DNA of 64,000 nt from Paenibacillus eucommiae (GTDB taxonomy: Bacteria > Bacillota > Bacilli > Paenibacillales > NBRC-103111), in assembly GCF_017874215.1 (NCBI RefSeq), contig NZ_JAGGLB010000006.1, forward strand, positions 124,001-188,000, in the 5' to 3' direction. Below the pieces are notes generated by a model that was not told where the DNA came from, did no database searches, and saw only the letters and a program-made list of their open reading frames with translations. Position 1 is the stretch's first letter. Every line of letters begins with the position of its first letter. This document shows, piece after piece, positions 59,532 to 64,000 of the stretch. Made by a program: the position numbers and the translations under genes.

Positions 59532-59852
59532 ATGAGCATGCCAAACATTCCAGATATTACACCTCAAATTATTTTAAAACGTCCAGAGGTTATTAATTTA
59601 TTGCTGACCTCCATCGCCCTTGAAGAAATTGGACTTTCCCATATTATCAATGCGGAAGGTGAAAAAATACAGAAGGTCCTTCATGATCATGATTTGAGCG
59701 TGGATGATGCGCTAAGGCTGAATGACAGTGTGGAACGCATGCTGCGTAATGTAATTAAAAATCAGATGCTTTTGCAATTTAAGTTAGAAGATATTTTAAA
59801 ATTAGAGGAACGCTTTGATGATCGCATAGAGGATGAATATGAAGAGGAATAG
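59532..59852 (+). CDS. Small protein of the ALEE/NAE family, paralogue 2
   Basis: This 106-residue paralogue of the previous gene has PNIPDITPQIILKRPEVI at the start, core SIALEEIGLSHIINAEGEKIQ and NQMLLQFKLEDIL near the end, followed by a very acidic tail (RIEDEYEEE). The ribosome site is AAAGGG at about 59514-59519. It begins 24 bp after paralogue 1. It is likely to form a helical bundle and to assemble with its paralogues. Confidence 0.75.
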   Translation: MSMPNIPDITPQIILKRPEVINLLLTSIALEEIGLSHIINAEGEKIQKVLHDHDLSVDDALRLNDSVERMLRNVIKNQMLLQFKLEDILKLEERFDDRIEDEYEEE

Positions 59853-59927
59853 CTATAACTAGCAAAACAACCAGCAAAATAATCAGCAAAAGAACGGGTA
59901 AAGTTCGTGTGTGAGGGGGCGCGTAGG

Positions 59928-60383
59928 ATGAGTTTAAAGGATCAGATATCTTCTAAACAAATGCCAACGTTCAATCAAGCGATCACTCATTTGATCGAAT
60001 CCATCGCCCTTGAAGAAGAAGCGCTCTCCAGGCTGATGAATTCCGAAGCGGATAATATGACTGCTTTTGTAGGCAAAAAAGTGAATTTTCCAACCAACCC
60101 AACGACTGCTGAAATCATTCAGTTTAACCAATCTGTCGTAGGCCTGCTCGATACAATCCTGATGGCAGAATGGATGCTGCTAAAAAAAATGGATGCAGTG
60201 ATCCACATCGCTCCCCGCGAAGAGCCGTATGCCGATAGCACTTTGGATGCGGATATGGATATGGATATGGAAATGGAAATGGATATGGATATGGATATGG
60301 CTTCGGATATGAATCCGGCTGTGGGCATGCATAAGAAATATGTTGATGCGGATCGAGCGGAGGCAGCGGAACTGGATTATTAA
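59928..60383 (+). CDS. Small protein of the ALEE/NAE family, paralogue 3, with acidic Asp/Met repeat
   Basis: This 151-residue paralogue is the most divergent. ATG at 59928 follows GAGGGGG; an in-frame GTG at 59907 lies before the ribosome site. The core is SIALEEEALSRLMNSEADNM, followed by AEWMLLKKMDAVI. Its tail of about 50 residues includes a run of alternating Asp/Glu and Met coded by a hexanucleotide repeat (about 60247-60300). This could be a metal-binding or flexible segment. The repeat keeps the frame, so slippage would change length only. Confidence 0.72.
   Translation: MSLKDQISSKQMPTFNQAITHLIESIALEEEALSRLMNSEADNMTAFVGKKVNFPTNPTTAEIIQFNQSVVGLLDTILMAEWMLLKKMDAVIHIAPREEPYADSTLDADMDMDMEMEMDMDMDMASDMNPAVGMHKKYVDADRAEAAELDY
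60247..60300 (+). repeat. Hexanucleotide repeat GATATG/GAAATG within paralogue 3
   Basis: About nine hexamers, mostly GATATG with GAAATG variants, encode the Asp/Glu-Met run. Repeats of this kind change length by slippage. As the unit is a multiple of three, the frame is kept. Confidence 0.85.
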
Positions 60384-60407
60384 AGGATACCGAAAAAGGG
60401 GCTTTGA

Positions 60408-60833
60408 ATGGACATGCAGCCTAGCCGCAAGCATAACCAATCTCTTGGGCAGTTGTCACTATCGGTCCTGCATCTGGCCCATGGGTTTATATCTCTGGAG
60501 AAAGCTACGGACAAAGAAAAGCAAATGTTCGAGTACCAGCTTGTCACTTTGCTATTTTTATTAGTGCAGCTGCATGTTCAGGCAAAGCGCAAACAAGGCT
60601 CCTATGAATTTTTGCTGTATAGTTTTGCAGATGGTACAGGCAATGAAGCTGCAGAAACTGTTGAAGCTATAAAAAATAAGGCAAACATTGCAGAATCCAT
60701 CCGTCATTTCGCAAAAATAGTGAAGGAATGGCCCTTTCTAAATCAAATCTATGCAGACCGTGTAGAAAAAAGCTTGAAGGAGCTGTGTTCCTTTTACCTT
60801 TTGGAATATCCAAATTTTCTAAAATCACCCTAA
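60408..60833 (+). CDS. Conserved-looking protein of unknown function
   Basis: This 141-residue protein is predicted to be helical, with no signal peptide. I do not recognise the family. Visible stretches are LSLSVLHLAHGFISLEKATD, YQLVTLLFLLVQLHVQAK and SIRHFAKIVKEWPFLNQIYA. ATG at 60408 follows AAGGGG. It lies 24 bp after paralogue 3 and 14 bp before the metallo-beta-lactamase gene, so it belongs to the same transcript. It may be a chaperone or assembly factor of the small proteins, but that is only a guess from position. Confidence 0.65.
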   Translation: MDMQPSRKHNQSLGQLSLSVLHLAHGFISLEKATDKEKQMFEYQLVTLLFLLVQLHVQAKRKQGSYEFLLYSFADGTGNEAAETVEAIKNKANIAESIRHFAKIVKEWPFLNQIYADRVEKSLKELCSFYLLEYPNFLKSP

Positions 60834-60847
60834 AAGAGGTGGCCATT

Positions 60848-61768
60848 ATGCGCAAGCTTAACCTGATAGAAATATGGGGAAACAGCTATATGGCTTCCGG
60901 TGCACATGCTGTCGGCGTTTATCTGGATAGGCTCAAGGGACTGGCTGTGCTGATTGATAGCGGGGCACATGCGGAAGCTGCGGAAAGAATAGATAGAAAA
61001 ATAATAGAATACGGCTGCCGGATCACAGCCATCATCCATACCCATGGTCATGCCGATCATTTCGGAGGTACTTCTTATTTGAAGGGCAAGTATCCTGATC
61101 TGCGCATATTTGCTGCCTATGCAGCTGCTCCATTTATTGAAAATCCGTATTTGGAGGCATTTTGCTATGGTTGCGGAGTGCTGCCTAATGATGAATGGAC
61201 TGGAATAGAGATAACTGAGCCTCTACAGGTGACAGATAAATTACAAGGACGGGAGCAAACTTTACGTATTCATGGCATGGAATTCCAAATCATTCCTTTG
61301 CCGGGACATTTCCCAGGGATGATCGGAGTCAGGACCCGGGATCAAGTATTATACTGCGGAGACGCTTTATTTGGTGAAAAAACCTTACGTAAACAAGAGC
61401 TACTATTTTATACGGATATCTCAGCTGCCAGAGCAACCTTGGAACAGCTGCAGAAGCTGCAGGACAAATCCAAATCTTATGTTCTTTATCATGGTGGGGC
61501 TTATGAGGACATGGATCGTTTAGTAGAGAAACATTTACATATTATGGATGAAACCTGCGGGTTTATACTCAACCTGTTAAGAGAACGACCACTGACTGTG
61601 GAAGAGTTGACCCAAAGAGCAATGGAGAAATTTAAGCTGGAGGATAATTTAAAACAGTATGGACTGACTTACACGGTAGTTCGTGCCTATATCACAGAAT
61701 TAGAGCAGCAGCAACAAATCACCACAAATGTTGAAAAGGGCAGGCTCATCTTTCGTGGGAGACCATAA
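60848..61768 (+). CDS. Metallo-beta-lactamase-fold hydrolase
   Basis: This 306-residue hydrolase starts at ATG 60848 behind AGAGGTGG. The zinc motif HTHGHADHFGG is at about residues 63-73, followed by His in PLPGHFPGM, Asp in LYCGDALFGE and His in VLYHGG, giving a complete binuclear site. The C-terminal 80 residues look like the winged-helix tail of glyoxalase II-like members (PLTVEELTQRAMEKF, VRAYITELEQQQQI). No signal peptide is present. The reaction and any link with the small proteins before it are unknown. Confidence 0.87.
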   Translation: MRKLNLIEIWGNSYMASGAHAVGVYLDRLKGLAVLIDSGAHAEAAERIDRKIIEYGCRITAIIHTHGHADHFGGTSYLKGKYPDLRIFAAYAAAPFIENPYLEAFCYGCGVLPNDEWTGIEITEPLQVTDKLQGREQTLRIHGMEFQIIPLPGHFPGMIGVRTRDQVLYCGDALFGEKTLRKQELLFYTDISAARATLEQLQKLQDKSKSYVLYHGGAYEDMDRLVEKHLHIMDETCGFILNLLRERPLTVEELTQRAMEKFKLEDNLKQYGLTYTVVRAYITELEQQQQITTNVEKGRLIFRGRP

Positions 61769-61974
61769 GCTATATACTGACAGCAAAGGAATTGAATCAA
61801 AGCGTTATTCTTCCGCAGCACTGAGGAGGGATAGCGGTTTTTTGCGTTTAGTGGGGGAAGGATATCTTACTAGGTGATAGAATATAAAATGAGGTATACT
61901 CAAAGAAGTAAGTAGCAGTAGTAACAGAAACGTAAACAATAACCAGTAATCGAATTGAATCGGAGGCATTTACG

Positions 61975-63237
61975 ATGATTATCGAATTAGCATATGGAAC
62001 GAAGGGGCTTTCCGTCGCGCTGCCGGATCATGCCCATGTATTGGAACCGCATCATCTGCCAGCTTTGGCTGAAGAGAAAGCCGAGGCGTTTAAAGCGTTT
62101 GATCAGCCTATTGGCACGCCTTCGCTCCGCACCATGGTGCGGTCTAGCGATAAAGTAGCGATTGTGATCAGCGATATGACGCGTCCGACACCTAACCATA
62201 AGCTGGTGCCTTGGCTGCTGGAGTATCTTTCCCATGTGCCAAAAGAAAACTTTGTGATCATTAATGGCACCGGCAGCCACCGGGATAACACAGAAGAAGA
62301 GCTGACCGCCATGCTGGGCGAGGAAGTGATGCGTACCGTGCGGGTCGTGAACAACAATGCCTTTGAAAAAGACACACAGGCTTATCTTGGAAAAAGCAAG
62401 TATGGAGCGGAAGTGTATTTGAATAAGGAATATGTCGAGAGCGACTTCAAAATCGTAACCGGCTTTATCGAGCCGCATTTCTTTGCCGGCTTCAGCGGCG
62501 GCCCAAAGGGAATTATGCCTGGTATCGCAGGTATTGAGACGATTCAGCATTTCCACAGCGCGCCGCTGATCGGCAATCCCCTCAGCACCTGGGGGCTGAT
62601 TGAAGGGAACCCTGTGCAGGAAGAGGCGACGGAAATCACATTAATGTGCAAGCCCGACTTCATGCTGAATGTCACGTTAAACGGTGACAAAGAGATTACC
62701 CGTATTTTTGCCGGCGATGTGATCGAGGCCCACCGGCAGGGGTGCGCGTTTGTGCGGGAGCACGCCATGATACGCTGCGAGCAGGCGTTTGATATTGTCA
62801 TTACGACGAACAGTGGCTATCCGCTGGATCAAAATTTATATCAAGCAGTAAAAGGGATGAGCGCAGCACAAAAAATCGTCAAGCAAGGCGGCGCCATTAT
62901 TTGCGCCGCGGAGTGCATCGATGGGCTGCCGAGCCATGGCAATTATGCATCCATTCTGCAGATGCGTGAAACCCCGCAAGCGATTCTGGATATGATCAAT
63001 GATCCTTCCTTCCAGCTGTTCGATCAATGGCAGGTACAGAAGCAGGCGATGGTGCAGGTATGGGCCGACGTGTATTTATATTCATCATTGAACGAAGAGC
63101 AGGTATCCGCGGCGAAGTTTACTCCGACAGACAGCATTGAGCAAACCGTGGGAATGCTGCTTGCGAAGTACGGTCCTGAAGCCCGGATTGCGGTTATGCC
63201 GCTTGGTCCTTTGACGATTCCTTATGTGGAATTCTGA
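61975..63237 (+). CDS. LarA-family protein (lactate racemase-like, nickel-pincer type)
   Basis: This 420-residue protein is of the LarA family, whose founding member racemises lactate with a nickel-pincer nucleotide cofactor; other members act on other 2-hydroxy acids. ATG at 61975 follows GGAGG. Motifs are ISDMTRPTP, NGTGSHRDNTEEE, then EPHFFAGFSGGPKGIMPG, with His and the Lys that binds the cofactor, and IQHFHSAP with a further His. No genes for cofactor synthesis (LarB, LarC, LarE) are visible in the window. The convergent FadR-type regulator is 26 bp downstream. The 206 bp before the gene hold no clear promoter. The substrate is probably a hydroxy acid, not necessarily lactate. Confidence 0.87.
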   Translation: MIIELAYGTKGLSVALPDHAHVLEPHHLPALAEEKAEAFKAFDQPIGTPSLRTMVRSSDKVAIVISDMTRPTPNHKLVPWLLEYLSHVPKENFVIINGTGSHRDNTEEELTAMLGEEVMRTVRVVNNNAFEKDTQAYLGKSKYGAEVYLNKEYVESDFKIVTGFIEPHFFAGFSGGPKGIMPGIAGIETIQHFHSAPLIGNPLSTWGLIEGNPVQEEATEITLMCKPDFMLNVTLNGDKEITRIFAGDVIEAHRQGCAFVREHAMIRCEQAFDIVITTNSGYPLDQNLYQAVKGMSAAQKIVKQGGAIICAAECIDGLPSHGNYASILQMRETPQAILDMINDPSFQLFDQWQVQKQAMVQVWADVYLYSSLNEEQVSAAKFTPTDSIEQTVGMLLAKYGPEARIAVMPLGPLTIPYVEF

Positions 63238-63263
63238 GTGGGTCTGGTGGTTTTATGAAATTT

Positions 63264-64000
63264 TTATGAAAGCAGCCGCCGCAATAAATCCTTAGCTTCT
63301 GACAGGTTGCGTTGGCGTAGAGCTTCTACGAACTGTTCATATAAAGGCCCCGGAGCCTGCTGTGCAGTCTTCGGATCCTCCGGATCCTCCAGTTGCTTAT
63401 TGGATACGCTGGCAATAGATACGTGGACATTGGATGCGCGCGCAATAGATAAGTGTTCATTGGATAGGCGAGCGTGAAGGCTGATAATAGGATCTGTCAT
63501 TTGTATAAAAGGCTGATGATGTGTGGCGAGAAGCAAGCAGCGGTGGAAAGCAGTATCCTCATCGCCCAGCTTCTCGCCAGCGTCCTCGTCTATGTCTGAC
63601 GACCTGGACAGCATGTCCTGAGCCAATTTCTCCAGTACCCCGAAATCCTCTTCAGTACCGTTTTTGACTGCAAGCTCGACAGCATTCAGCTCGAGCATCA
63701 TTCGAAGCTCCAGCAGTTCATCATGAGCCGAGAGATCACGCCCCCATTGAAAAACAAGCTGCTCCATGAGTGGCGCCAAATCCTGCTCCTGAATAAATGC
63801 GCCTTCGCCATGACGAATGGAGATGATGCCGGAAATCTCCAAATAGCGCAGCGCCTCCCGGATCACAGATCTGCTAACTCCCATTTGCTTGACCATATCG
63901 CGTTCCGATGGCAGCTTGTCTCCAGGCAGCAAGCGGTGGTCGACGATATATTGCTTTAGCTGCTCGCTAACTGTCTGGCTTAATGTATAGCGTTCATTTT
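63264..64000 (-). CDS. GntR/FadR-family transcriptional regulator, 5' end beyond the window
   Basis: At least 245 codons are visible and the frame runs open to the window edge, so the start lies outside. The N-terminal winged helix is nearly complete (LKQYIVDHRLLPGDKLPSER, MGVSRSVIREALRYLE, IISIRHGEGAFI). The C-terminal FCD domain follows (ELRMMLELNAVELAV, DTAFHRCLLLATHH), with Asp and His that usually bind metal. Between them is a stretch of short repeats (SNEHLSIARASNVHVSIASV). It is convergent with the LarA-family gene and may control hydroxy-acid use. Regulators of this group often respond to lactate or similar acids. Confidence 0.87.
   Translation of the reverse strand, partial: NERYTLSQTVSEQLKQYIVDHRLLPGDKLPSERDMVKQMGVSRSVIREALRYLEISGIISIRHGEGAFIQEQDLAPLMEQLVFQWGRDLSAHDELLELRMMLELNAVELAVKNGTEEDFGVLEKLAQDMLSRSSDIDEDAGEKLGDEDTAFHRCLLLATHHQPFIQMTDPIISLHARLSNEHLSIARASNVHVSIASVSNKQLEDPEDPKTAQQAPGPLYEQFVEALRQRNLSEAKDLLRRLLS

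Noticed and set aside
60180..60440. Reverse-strand frame with alternating His/Ile repeats
   Set aside because: It is the complement of the GATATG repeat in a well-supported forward gene.
61800..61842. Possible terminator after the metallo-beta-lactamase gene (CCGC ... GCGG TTTTTT)
   Set aside because: The stem is only four base pairs with a long loop, although six T follow; too weak to annotate.

Overview
The window looks like chromosomal DNA from a spore-forming member of the Paenibacillaceae, most likely Paenibacillus. The evidence is the repeated lipoprotein/permease/permease sugar ABC operons, a YesM/YesN-type kinase and regulator pair, AGGAGG-type ribosome sites, a ba3-type oxidase with a subunit IIa, and small spore-surface-like proteins. 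I see no rRNA, tRNA or CRISPR array.

Layout. (1) 1-3753: an oligosaccharide ABC importer (lipoprotein and two permeases) ended by a terminator. (2) 4351-5862: a reverse-strand SGNH hydrolase. (3) 6504-19897: a two-component system, a second importer, two beta-helix carbohydrate-active proteins, another binding lipoprotein and a Gfo/Idh/MocA dehydrogenase. Two promoters here share a box over the -35 region. (4) 19986-33076: an MsmX/UgpC-type ATPase, then a 1032-residue binding lipoprotein with carbohydrate-binding-like domains, four permeases, an NHL/YIP1 membrane protein and a DUF5696 protein. (5) 34007-44235: a GC-rich DinB gene, then a divergent catabolic cluster (M20 hydrolase, ceramidase-like protein, IclR regulator, SDR, Gfo/Idh; aminotransferase and IlvD/Edd dehydratase). 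Two matching palindromes sit just downstream of its two divergent promoters. (6) 44575-45862: an IS3-family insertion sequence. (7) 45984-53060: aspartate-semialdehyde dehydrogenase, an NreABC-like sensory module and a ba3-type terminal oxidase operon. (8) 53151-61768: an AT-rich block with an AraC regulator, a small membrane protein and two ABC exporter half-transporters, followed by a glycosyltransferase, three tandem small paralogues, an unknown protein and a metallo-beta-lactamase-fold hydrolase. (9) 61975-64000: a LarA-family protein and a FadR-type regulator cut by the window edge.

The least explained signal is between the genes. Several unrelated sequence families form arrays of four short stem-loops whose centres lie about 50, 60 and 50 bp apart. 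One family (core AACGATG/CATCGTT) occurs three times. A second (GGAC/GTCC type) occurs twice, each time next to a long hairpin that differs by compensatory changes. A third lies inside a MITE-like element present in two inverted copies, one of which splits the second transporter operon. A fourth is degenerate. The IS3 element landed in the loop of the fourth hairpin of one array. The constant spacing in unrelated sequences suggests an architectural class of intergenic element that I do not recognise.
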